Below are positions 57,228-64,000 of a DNA stretch of 64,000 bases, piece after piece. Source of the DNA: a bacterium (GTDB taxonomy: Bacteria > Planctomycetota > UBA1135 > UBA2386); contig JAUILN010000002.1 of NCBI GenBank assembly GCA_030432695.1, forward strand, positions 310,001-374,000. The letters are read 5' to 3'. Both the position numbers and the translations under genes were made by a program. The first letter of the stretch is position 1, and each line of letters starts with the position of its first letter. The notes beneath the pieces are model-generated. The model was given only the letters and a program-made list of their open reading frames with translations. It had not been told where the DNA came from and ran no database searches.

Positions 57228-57827
57228 TCACGGCAGCCGCGCGCGCGTCGACGGATCGTCGACCAACTCGATCTCCAGCCCGCCGTCGTGGCCGCGCATG
57301 CGGATACCGAACGCGCTCGTCACCCAGCCACCTTCCTCGTAGCCGCACCGCTCCACCGGCTCGACGTCGCCGCGCACGTAGATCTCCGCCGCACACGTGT
57401 CCCGGTCGATGATCCACACCTCACGCGCGCCCCAGTCCAGGTACGTCCCGATCTTCTGGTACGACTCGTCACCCGGACTCCGGATCTCCACGCACACCTC
57501 CGGCGCGCCCTCGAAGTAGGCGCCTCGGTTCACATGCGTCGAGTTCCGCGTCCATAACGACAGATCCGGGATCCGGTAGTCCTGCAACCAGTCGGCCCGG
57601 CCAGGACCAGCGACGTTGCCTCCCGACCGTCCGCCACGATCTCCGCCGGCGATCCAGTGGTTGCCGAACCAGATCGTCAGCTTCCAGATCAGCTGCTGGT
57701 GACGGTCGCCGGCATCAGGCGACATGTGCGGCACTCCATCCCAGACCTCTTCCAGGGCACCGGCACGCCTTCGCGCTTCCATCTGCTCTTCGGTCAGCTC
57801 TCGCATCGCTGCATCCGTAGATCGCAC
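57228..57827 (-). CDS. Uma2-family protein, array copy 2
   Basis: 199 aa from GTG 57827, after AAAGGAG. Core residues are kept: IPDLSLW, PEVCVEIRSPGDESYQKIGTY and GAREVWIIDRDTCAAE. It differs most from the others in its N-terminal quarter (EVWDGVPHMSPDAGDRHQQL) and in Cys/Val replacing Ala/Val in the Glu strand. The 109-bp spacers on both sides are near identical to the others. Confidence 0.9.
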   Translation of the reverse strand: MRSTDAAMRELTEEQMEARRRAGALEEVWDGVPHMSPDAGDRHQQLIWKLTIWFGNHWIAGGDRGGRSGGNVAGPGRADWLQDYRIPDLSLWTRNSTHVNRGAYFEGAPEVCVEIRSPGDESYQKIGTYLDWGAREVWIIDRDTCAAEIYVRGDVEPVERCGYEEGGWVTSAFGIRMRGHDGGLEIELVDDPSTRARLP

Positions 57828-57936
57828 CTCGAACTCCTTTCATCGTAGCACCGGCTCTGCGGCCAGGGAGCGGCCGCGGGGAGCCTGTGCCCCGGTGGGG
57901 CGAAGTGGTCACGCCGATTCGGAGCGAACCGCGAAG
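57828..57936. repeat. Array spacer 2 with conserved hairpin
   Basis: 109 bp, about 90% like spacer 1. Its hairpin at 57853-57885 has one C-to-T change in the stem that still allows a G-U pair on one strand. Confidence 0.85.
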
Positions 57937-58542
57937 TCACGGCAGGCGCGCGCGCGTCGATGGATCTTGGACCAACTCGATCTCGAGCCCGCCGTCGTGA
58001 CCGCGCATGCGGATGCCGAACGCGCTCGTCACCCAGCCTCCCGCCTCGTAGCCGCGTCGCTCCACCAGCTCGGCGTCGCCGCGCACGTAGATCTCCACGG
58101 CGCAGGTATCGCGGTCGATGATCCACACCTCACGCGCGCCCCAGTCCAGGTAGGTCGCGAGCTTCGAGTAGGACGCATCGTCTGGACTGCGGATCTCCAC
58201 GCAGACCTCCGGAGCGCCCTCCAAGTGCGCTCCACGCGCGACGTGGCCGGAGGAGTCCGTCCAGGCGACGAGATCAGGGATACGGTGGTCGCTACGCCAA
58301 TCTTCGAGACCGGGTCTTGCGACATTGGTGCGCGCCAGGCATTCGCGCGCACCCCCCGACATCCATCGGGTGCGCATCCACACCAGCAGACTTGCCTCGA
58401 GCCTCTGATGAGGAATCGACGGGTCAGGCGCCACGTGCAGCTCCCCCTCCCAGACCTCGTCGAATACGTGGGCACCGGCGACCCGCCGCGCCTCCATCTG
58501 CTCCTCGGTCAGCTCTCGCATCGCTGCATCCGTAGATCGCAC
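57937..58542 (-). CDS. Uma2-family protein, array copy 3
   Basis: 201 aa from GTG 58542, after AAAGGAG. Core: IPDLVAWTD, PEVCVEIRSPDDASYSKLATY and GAREVWIIDRDTCAVE. The putative nuclease residues (Asp, Glu, Lys) are present. Substitutions are spread along the gene, suggesting the copy is old enough to have drifted or is under diversifying change. Confidence 0.9.
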   Translation of the reverse strand: MRSTDAAMRELTEEQMEARRVAGAHVFDEVWEGELHVAPDPSIPHQRLEASLLVWMRTRWMSGGARECLARTNVARPGLEDWRSDHRIPDLVAWTDSSGHVARGAHLEGAPEVCVEIRSPDDASYSKLATYLDWGAREVWIIDRDTCAVEIYVRGDAELVERRGYEAGGWVTSAFGIRMRGHDGGLEIELVQDPSTRARLP

Positions 58543-58651
58543 TTCGAACTCCTTTCATCGTAGCACCGGCTCCGCGGCCAGGAAGCGGCCGCGGGAAGCC
58601 CGTGCCCCGGAGGAGCGAAGTGGTCACGCTGACTAGCGACGGAGCGCGACT
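58543..58651. repeat. Array spacer 3 with conserved hairpin
   Basis: 109 bp. Hairpin at 58568-58600 with an intact 8-bp stem; the changes fall in the loop and in the 3' part of the spacer after GGTCACGCTGA. Confidence 0.85.
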
Positions 58652-59272
58652 TCACGGCAGACGCACACGCGTCGCCGGATCGTCGACCAACTCGATCTCG
58701 AGCCCGCCGTCGTGGCCGCGCATGCGGATGCCGAAGACGCTCTCGACCCAGCCGCCTTCCTGGTAGCCACGCCGCTCCACCGACTCGACGTCACCGCGCA
58801 CGTAGATCTCCACCGCCCCGGTGTCCTGATCGATGATCCACACTTCGCGCGCACCCCAGCCAAGGTAGGCCTCGATCTTGTCGTACGACTCGTCGGCCGG
58901 GCTCCGGATCTCCACCGCCACCTCCGGACATCCCTCCATCCGCGAACCGCGATCCACGTGCGGCGACGCCTCGGTCCAGAACACCAGATCCGGGCAGCGG
59001 TAGTCACGTCGCCAGTCCTCGAGGCCGGGACGGGCGACGTTGACGCGGGCGAGGCAATCGCGGTCTCCCTGCGGAACCCAGTGGGTCAGGATCCAGGATC
59101 CCAGACGGATCGAGAGACTCTGGTGGAGGTTGCTCGGATCAGGCGCCACGTGCAGCTCCCCCTCCCAGACCTCGTCGAATGCGTCGGCACCGGCGACCCG
59201 CCGCGCCTCCATCTGCTCCTCGGTCAGCTCTCGCATCGTCCCTTCCGTCGATGTCACTGTCGTCGATCGCAC
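58652..59272 (-). CDS. Uma2-family protein, array copy 4
   Basis: 206 aa from GTG 59272, the position equivalent to the starts of the other copies. A GTG at 59296 would extend it, but using 59272 gives a spacer of exactly 109 bp, the same as between the other copies. Six extra residues (VTSTEG region) follow the start. Core: CPDLVFW, PEVAVEIRSPADESYDKIEAY and GAREVWIIDQDTGAVE. Its ribosome binding site is weaker than in the other copies (AAAGGAG is lost). Confidence 0.87.
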   Translation of the reverse strand: MRSTTVTSTEGTMRELTEEQMEARRVAGADAFDEVWEGELHVAPDPSNLHQSLSIRLGSWILTHWVPQGDRDCLARVNVARPGLEDWRRDYRCPDLVFWTEASPHVDRGSRMEGCPEVAVEIRSPADESYDKIEAYLGWGAREVWIIDQDTGAVEIYVRGDVESVERRGYQEGGWVESVFGIRMRGHDGGLEIELVDDPATRVRLP

Positions 59273-59381
59273 TTTGGGTTCCTCGCATCGTAGCACCGGC
59301 TCCGCGACCAGGGAGCGGCCGCGGGAAGCCAGTGCCCCGGAGGGGCGATGTGGTCACGCTGATCCGTGACGCAATGCGAAA
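59273..59381. repeat. Array spacer 4 with conserved hairpin
   Basis: 109 bp. The hairpin at 59298-59330 has one mismatch (CCGCGACC against GGCCGCGG). The SD end is the most changed part. Confidence 0.8.
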
Positions 59382-59987
59382 TCAGGGCAGGCGCGCGCGC
59401 GTCGCCGGATCGTCGACCAGCAAGATCTCCAGCCCGCCATCGTGGCCGCGCATGCGGAGCCCGAAGGCGCTCTCGACCCAGCCGCCTTCCTGGTAGCCAC
59501 GCCGCTCCACCTGCTCGACGTCGCCGCGCACGTAGATCTCCACCGCGCCGGTGTCCTGATCGATGATCCACACCTCGCGCGCACCCCAATCGAGATAGGT
59601 CCCGATCTTCGCGTAGGACTCGTCGTCCGGACTGCGGACCTCCACCGCCACCTCGGGGCAGCCCTCCATCCGGGATCGTCGATCGACGTGGGTCGACGCG
59701 TCGGTCCACAGCGCGAGGTCGGGAATCCGATAGTCCTGCCGCCAGTCTTCGAGTCCGGGCCGCGAGACGTTGACCGGCAGAACGCAGTCGCGCGCCCCGA
59801 GCTGCACCCAGTGGCTGCGTAGCCAGACGAACAGCGCCCCGGCCAACCGCTGGTGCAGATTGGTCGGTTCAGGCGCCACGTGCAGCTCCCCCTCCCAGAC
59901 CTCGTCGAATGCGTCGGCACCGGCGACCCGCCGCGCCTCCATCTGCTCTTCCGTCAGCTCTCGCATCGCTGCATCCGTAGATCGCAC
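59382..59987 (-). CDS. Uma2-family protein, array copy 5 (promoter-proximal)
   Basis: 201 aa from GTG 59987, equivalent to the other starts; an in-frame GTG at 60020 would add 11 residues. The site AAGGAG is present upstream. Core: IPDLALW, PEVAVEVRSPDDESYAKIGTY and GAREVWIIDQDTGAVE. It is the first copy in the reading direction. The homologous spacer upstream continues only to about 60080, where similarity ends. Confidence 0.87.
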   Translation of the reverse strand: MRSTDAAMRELTEEQMEARRVAGADAFDEVWEGELHVAPEPTNLHQRLAGALFVWLRSHWVQLGARDCVLPVNVSRPGLEDWRQDYRIPDLALWTDASTHVDRRSRMEGCPEVAVEVRSPDDESYAKIGTYLDWGAREVWIIDQDTGAVEIYVRGDVEQVERRGYQEGGWVESAFGLRMRGHDGGLEILLVDDPATRARLP

Positions 59988-60080
59988 CTCGAACTCCTTG
60001 CATCGTACCACCGGCTCCACGGCCAGGGAGCGGCCGCGGGGAGCCAGTGCCCCGGTGGGGCGAAGTGGTCACGCGGATTC
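59988..60080. repeat. Partial array spacer 5 with conserved hairpin
   Basis: The same unit upstream of copy 5, with the hairpin at 60013-60045; similarity stops near 60080. This marks the upstream boundary of the duplicated block. Confidence 0.8.
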
Positions 60081-60132
60081 GCAGGTTCCGCAGCGGACCT
60101 CGCGAAGCCGTTGCGGTTCGGTGCCGCGACGA

Positions 60133-60501
60133 TCAGCGGGCCTTCCCCGCCAGGCGGCCCCCCACGAGGCACAGCGGCACGATCGCCACCAGGAACACGA
60201 GGTGGTACCACAGCGGCATCCGGTCCCAGACCCCGGACTGCACCGCGATCCCGGTGACCAGCAGCAGGATCGACATGACCAGCACCGGTTTGCCGGCATG
60301 GACCTTCGCCGCCAACAGCCCGGCGACCAGCGAACAGACGAAGCTCAGGGCGAGTGCGGCGATCAGAGCAGGTTGCGGCAGCGAGGTGAACTCGGGGTCA
60401 GCGACCTCCGGCCACACTTGCGCGATCGCGAGGTTGCCGAGCAGCCACAGGGCGGTCCAGATCGCATAGCCGGCGATCACGGCAAGAACGGCACGAAGCA
60501 T
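60133..60501 (-). CDS. Small four-helix membrane protein
   Basis: 122 aa with four hydrophobic segments (VLAVIAGYAIWTALWLLGNL, LIAALALSFVCSLVAGLLAA, VLVMSILLLVTGIAV, YHLVFLVAIVPLCLVGGRLA). It lies 46 bases after the SRPBCC gene on the same strand and may be the third gene of the ArsR operon. Purine-rich GAGAGAGAGAG precedes the start. Function unknown. Confidence 0.8.
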   Translation of the reverse strand: MLRAVLAVIAGYAIWTALWLLGNLAIAQVWPEVADPEFTSLPQPALIAALALSFVCSLVAGLLAAKVHAGKPVLVMSILLLVTGIAVQSGVWDRMPLWYHLVFLVAIVPLCLVGGRLAGKAR

Positions 60502-60547
60502 CGGAGGGGCTCCTTCGAGAGAGAGAGAGAGGGGAACTCGCGAAGAC

Positions 60548-61081
60548 TCAGACCGGCCAGTGCTCGCTGCGGCTCTGCTTGGGGCTCAGCGGCGCCATCA
60601 GCTTGAACAGCACGAACAGCATGCGCGTGCCGAACGACGGCCTGCCGGTCTCCATCACGCTCTTCAACGTGTTCACGATCAGCTTGCCGCCCTGCACCAT
60701 CTGCTTGGCGGTCTTGGTCCCCTCCGGCAGGTCGCGCAGCAGCATCGTGTAACGCGTGCGGCCATTGCCGAGGTCCTCGAGCTCATTGACGACGACGCAC
60801 GCCGGGTCGTCGAAGTTGGTGAACTTGAAGGTGTGCGCGAAGCGCGTCGGCGGCGTGACCTCGAGGATCTCGCCAACGACACCGGTGTACTTGCCGTCCG
60901 CGGTGCGCATCGCCATCCGCGAGCCGGCCTGCAACGACGAGACGTGCATCCGGGTGTTGAAGAAGCACGGGATGACCTCGTCGGTCTTGGTGATCTCGGC
61001 CCAGACGGCCTCGATCGGCGCGTCGATCTCGACCACGAACTTGTGGCGGGTGTCGGTTCCCGCAGGGCTGGCGTCAGGCAT
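60548..61081 (-). CDS. SRPBCC/AHSA1-family protein
   Basis: 177 aa. START-like fold with HKFVVEIDAPIEAVWAEITKTDEVIPCFFNT, then GVVGEILEVTPPTRFAHTFKF and a long C-terminal helix with GGKLIVNTLKSVMETG. Proteins of this family bind small hydrophobic ligands or act as chaperone-like factors and are very often encoded with an ArsR-type repressor, as here (8-bp overlap). Ligand unknown. Confidence 0.92.
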   Translation of the reverse strand: MPDASPAGTDTRHKFVVEIDAPIEAVWAEITKTDEVIPCFFNTRMHVSSLQAGSRMAMRTADGKYTGVVGEILEVTPPTRFAHTFKFTNFDDPACVVVNELEDLGNGRTRYTMLLRDLPEGTKTAKQMVQGGKLIVNTLKSVMETGRPSFGTRMLFVLFKLMAPLSPKQSRSEHWPV

Positions 61082-61427
61082 GGCGGTTGTTCTTCGCGTC
61101 GTGGATGCGCGCCTCGACGCGCGCCTTGAGGTCGGCCATCCGACTCGCCCAGAACGCGGAGAGCTCGGTGGTCCAACGGTCGTAGACGGCCTGGAGCGGC
61201 GTGGGGTCGAGGAACAGATGGCGCGCGCGGCCCACCTTCTCGGACTGCAGCAGTCCGGCCTCTTCGAGCACCTTCAGGTGCTTCATCACGGCGATCCGGG
61301 ACATCGGGAAGTGGGAGGCCATGGCCTTCACCGTCATGCCCGGCGCCTGCAGCAGCAGGTCGAGCATGCGCCGGCGGTCCCGGTGCGCGAGGGCCGCGAA
61401 CAGGGCGTCGGTGCGGTCGTCGTCCAT
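61074..61427 (-). CDS. ArsR-family winged-helix repressor
   Basis: 117 aa from ATG 61427. DNA-binding core: ALAHRDRRRMLDLLL, MTVKAMASHFPMSRIAVMKHLKVLEEAGLL and a wing EKVGRARHLFLD. It has no Cys metal-site motif (ELCVCDL), so it belongs to the SRPBCC-linked, probably non-metal branch. A perfect palindrome begins two bases upstream of its ATG, strongly suggesting autorepression of the ArsR-SRPBCC transcript. Confidence 0.93.
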   Translation of the reverse strand: MDDDRTDALFAALAHRDRRRMLDLLLQAPGMTVKAMASHFPMSRIAVMKHLKVLEEAGLLQSEKVGRARHLFLDPTPLQAVYDRWTTELSAFWASRMADLKARVEARIHDAKNNRHA

Positions 61428-61428
61428 G

Positions 61429-61446
61429 GGTAACCCAAGGGTTACC
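61429..61446. promoter_or_regulatory. Perfect palindrome, probable ArsR operator
   Basis: GGTAACCC-AA-GGGTTACC, 8-bp arms, lies immediately upstream of the ArsR start codon. The position would block either RNA polymerase or ribosome access. It also lies between the divergent ArsR and Kelch genes. Confidence 0.75.
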
Positions 61447-61542
61447 TTTGAGAGGCACGACCCGCAAGCCCCTCCTCCTGGGATTTCCCGGCGTGGCCGC
61501 ACGACTCCTGTCGCATGACGCCCCGAACCTCGGAGCCGGAAG

Positions 61543-62958
61543 ATGACCCAACCCCGCCAACTCGCGATCCCAGCCCTAATCGGCAGCGTCCTCGCACTCG
61601 CGACCGCCCTGCCCGGACAGGTCGACTGGGTCCAGATCCCCATCCCGCCGGCGCAGAGCCCACCGCCGCGGAACTCCGGCAAGCTGGTCCCCGCCGGGCG
61701 GTGCGGCTGTCTGATCCTCTACGGCGGTTGGAGCAACACCCAGAACCTCACCGACATGTGGCGGTTCGACGGCGTGACCTGGTCGTTGATCGATTCCAAC
61801 GCGCCGCCCGGCATGCGCTGGGGCCACGGGATGAGTCACGACCTGCGCACCGGCGAGCTGCTGCTGTTCGGCGGCGCGCGCGGCTTCTACATCAACGACA
61901 CCTGGAAGTGGGACGGGACCACCTGGACCGAGCTCCGGCCCGTGCACTCGCCGCCGCCGCGCGCGTCGGTCGAGCTGGTCTACGACGAGGCGCGCGGCGT
62001 GCACGTGCTGTTCGGCGGCGACGACTTCGGTGGCAGCCACGACGAGACCTGGGAGTGGGACGGGCAGGATTGGACCCATCGCGCTTTCACGATCCGCCCC
62101 GCGGCTCGGCGCGAGTTCGAGATGGTCTACGACCGCGGACGTCAGGTCACCGTGCTGTTCGGCGGCCAACAGCAACACGGCACGCTGTTCGGTGATACCT
62201 GGGAGTACGACGGCATCGCCTGGACCCAGCGCTTCCCGACCAACAGCCCTGCACCCCGCTCGACGCACGCGATGGTCTACGACGAGGCTCGCGGCCGAGT
62301 CGTGCTCTACGGCGGCTACCACGATCCGTGGACGGCGAACTCCAGCCCCCTGCCCGAGACCTGGGAATGGGACGGCATCGACTGGGTGCAGCGATCCACC
62401 TCGGCAGGCCCCGCGACGCCGTTCCAGCAGTCGATCGGCTACGCCCCCGGCAGCGGGCTCACCGTCGCATTCAGCGGCGCGACGACGACCGAGACCTGGT
62501 TCCTCTTCAACCGCCACCCCGCCACGGCCTCGCGCATGTCCAGCGGGTGCGCCAGCGCCTCCACCGGCGTGACCCCGTCCCTCGACCCGGCGTCGACCCT
62601 CGGCAACCTGCCGTGGATCGGCGACACGTTCACGTTGGAGATGTCGGACGTCCCGCCGGGCGGGCGGCCGATCGCGATGCTCGGCACGACAGATCGCTCC
62701 TGGGCCGGTCGGCCGCTGCCGCTCTCGCTGACCCTGTTCGGCGGCGGGCCCGGCTGCACCCTCGACATCGCTCCCGCCGCGACCCCCGCGATGACGCCCG
62801 GCCCGGGCAACACCGCACGCTTCGACCTGCCGATCCCGAACGTCCGGGCGCTGGTCGGACTGAACCTCTACGGCCAGGGGGCCGTGCTCGAACCGGCCGG
62901 CAGCTCCTCGGTGCTGACCACGACCAACGCGCTGCTGCTGCAGATCGGATCCCGCTGA
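61543..62958 (+). CDS. Secreted Kelch-type beta-propeller protein
   Basis: 471 aa with a signal peptide (residues ~8-26, ATALPGQ). Blades contain CLILYGGWSN, LLLFGGARG, HVLFGGDDFGGSHDETWEWDG, TVLFGGQQQHGTLFGDTWEYDG and RVVLYGGYHD; the pattern repeats about every 50-60 aa. The last ~135 aa hold the shared C-terminal beta domain (GCASASTGVTPSL...TRFDLPIPN-like...LNLYGQGA). It is divergent from the ArsR gene and unlinked to the three Kelch copies at 10-15 kb. Confidence 0.87.
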   Translation: MTQPRQLAIPALIGSVLALATALPGQVDWVQIPIPPAQSPPPRNSGKLVPAGRCGCLILYGGWSNTQNLTDMWRFDGVTWSLIDSNAPPGMRWGHGMSHDLRTGELLLFGGARGFYINDTWKWDGTTWTELRPVHSPPPRASVELVYDEARGVHVLFGGDDFGGSHDETWEWDGQDWTHRAFTIRPAARREFEMVYDRGRQVTVLFGGQQQHGTLFGDTWEYDGIAWTQRFPTNSPAPRSTHAMVYDEARGRVVLYGGYHDPWTANSSPLPETWEWDGIDWVQRSTSAGPATPFQQSIGYAPGSGLTVAFSGATTTETWFLFNRHPATASRMSSGCASASTGVTPSLDPASTLGNLPWIGDTFTLEMSDVPPGGRPIAMLGTTDRSWAGRPLPLSLTLFGGGPGCTLDIAPAATPAMTPGPGNTARFDLPIPNVRALVGLNLYGQGAVLEPAGSSSVLTTTNALLLQIGSR

Positions 62959-62997
62959 TCGGCCCCCGACCTCGCCACCTTCGACTACGCTCGGCGC

Positions 62998-63375
62998 ATG
63001 GTCGATACCGTGCGCTGCATCGCCTGCGCGAAGCCGCTCGACGGCCGGGCGACGCGGTTGTTCGAGCACCTCGCCAGCGCCCCCCTGGTGCCCACGCGGT
63101 CGCTCGACGACCCGCTGTGCGTCACGTGCGCCGACGGGACCGAGAAGACGCTCACCGTCCATTGCGACGATTGCGCGGCGCTCCGACTCGCCGCGGCGGT
63201 CGTCATCACCGACGCCGACATCGCGCGCGGGTGGGCCCTCGCCGACCGTGACCAGGTCGCGGCGTTCCGAGGCGAACCGCTGCACCCCCTCGCGCAGGTC
63301 CGTCCCGGCCGCTTCGCCAAGCTCTCGTTCGTGACGACGCCGATGCGCGCACCGCGACCCATCGAGTCGATGTGA
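62998..63375 (+). CDS. Zinc-ribbon protein; N-terminal half of a gene interrupted by TGA
   Basis: 125 aa to the in-frame TGA at 63373-63375. Cys pairs VRCIACAKPL, DPLCVTCADG and VHCDDCAALR look like zinc-binding knuckles. The end (GRFAKLSFVTTPMRAPRPIESM) reads into the DUF2314-like pattern that continues in the same frame after the stop. Without the stop it would be one protein of more than 330 aa. ATG 62998 was chosen as the only good start. Confidence 0.72.
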   Translation: MVDTVRCIACAKPLDGRATRLFEHLASAPLVPTRSLDDPLCVTCADGTEKTLTVHCDDCAALRLAAAVVITDADIARGWALADRDQVAAFRGEPLHPLAQVRPGRFAKLSFVTTPMRAPRPIESM

Positions 63376-64000
63376 GTCAAGGTCACGCGACGCAGCGACG
63401 GCGGCTGGCACGGCGAACTCGACAACGAGCCGGAGGTGCTCACCGAACTGGAACCCGGCAGCGAGATCGTCTTCGGAGACCACCAGGTCGTGGGCGTGGC
63501 GATGGACACCTCCAGCCGAGAGCTACCACCCGACGGACACGCCTGCGCGTACTGCGACCCCGAGCTGCGTGGCGACCAGCAGGAACTCGACGAGGGCGAC
63601 GAACGACTGCTGGAGGCAACCCGCCAGTTCGGGTTCATGGTGTTTCGGATCGGCGCCGACGACGAGGGACCCGGCCTGGCATTCACCGTCGGGCTCGCGC
63701 ACCGCTTCGACCACCCGGAGTTGGTCTGCTTCGGCGCGGACGCCGATGTCCTCGGCGAACTGGTCCGCGACCTGGCCAATCAGGTCGCCGCCGGCTCACG
63801 GTTCGAGGATCGCGAGATCCGGACCGACGTCCTGCACCGCGCGAAGGTCCGCTTCGACGCGCTGCCCACCGACCGCGATGCGCCGCGCCGCGAGCACCTC
63901 GGCTACGCCTGCTGGTTCCACCGCAATGCCAGCTTCCCGGTGCTGCAGGTGGTCTGGTCGGACCGCGAGGGCCGATTCCCCGACGATCCGGATCACGACC
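63376..64000 (+). CDS. DUF2314-like plus DUF4262 continuation of the interrupted gene, cut by window end
   Basis: The frame continues directly after TGA 63375: VKVTRRSDGGWHGELDNEPE, VLTELEPGSEIVFGDHQVV, then FGFMVFRIGADDEGPGLAFT, VGLAHRFDHPELVCFGADAD and LQVVWSDREGRFPDDP. The second half matches DUF4262, the first the end of a DUF2314-like domain. No good start codon exists at its beginning, supporting loss of the upstream part by the stop. The gene runs off the window. Confidence 0.7.

Noticed and set aside
57119..60080. Regularly spaced repeats that could suggest a CRISPR array
   Set aside because: Units are ~710-750 bp and consist of genes plus 109-bp spacers, not 25-40 bp repeats with unique spacers; no cas genes.
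62998..64000. TGA read as Trp by a variant genetic code
   Set aside because: Many genes here use TGA as a genuine stop in ATGA overlaps, so general recoding is unlikely.

Overview
The window is high-GC, gene-dense chromosomal DNA, most likely from a member of Planctomycetota. This placement is inferred from the gene families present: an ECF sigma factor overlapping a Ser/Thr kinase with WD40 repeats, several secreted Kelch-type and ELW-repeat proteins that share a C-terminal beta domain, a TIGR04222-type Gly/Cys-rich membrane protein, and a TonB receptor/YfiR/CHASE8-kinase set. TGA is the ordinary stop codon, seen in many ATGA gene overlaps. No tRNA, rRNA, CRISPR array, transposase or phage gene was seen. 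Layout 1-17 kb: a truncated gene, a secreted caspase-like protein, a Gly-rich secreted protein, a minus-strand unit of TonB receptor, YfiR-like protein and hybrid histidine kinase, a serine hydrolase, three overlapping Kelch paralogues with partly identical 3' ends, and a membrane-anchored repeat protein. Layout 17-27 kb: a histidine phosphatase, a small membrane-protein/winged-helix regulator cluster, an AAA_14/DUF4143 ATPase behind three evenly spaced palindromes, an Rsm22-like methyltransferase, a TlpA-type thioredoxin and a giant ELW-repeat protein. Layout 27.3-35.2 kb: a complete, tightly overlapped tryptophan operon, trpE-G-D-C-F-B-A followed by a DAHP synthase. It is preceded by a recognisable attenuator: a leader peptide with three consecutive Trp codons, competing hairpins and a terminator ending in six T. 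TrpE also keeps the LLES Trp-feedback motif, so control is predicted at both transcription and enzyme level, and the DAHP synthase links entry into the shikimate pathway to the same switch. Layout 35.5-47.7 kb: an RRM protein, a decayed Uma2 copy, a TIGR04222 protein, a three-gene module that I suspect is linked to type VI secretion, and a minus-strand operon of hemerythrin, 2-oxoacid:ferredoxin oxidoreductase alpha and beta, a large ferredoxin-tailed protein and a small membrane protein. The hemerythrin suggests oxygen sensing or protection of an oxygen-sensitive enzyme. Layout 47.9-64 kb: the kinase/sigma-factor pair, a 1256-aa secreted protein, five tandem Uma2-family genes separated by near-identical 109-bp spacers each carrying a strong hairpin, an ArsR/SRPBCC pair with a perfect palindrome next to the ArsR start, a fourth Kelch protein, and a zinc-ribbon/DUF2314-like/DUF4262 gene interrupted by an in-frame TGA where the family normally has Trp. 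The strongest leads are the trp attenuator, the 27-bp-phased triple operator, the Uma2 array with its conserved hairpin spacers, the hemerythrin/oxidoreductase operon and the TGA-split gene.
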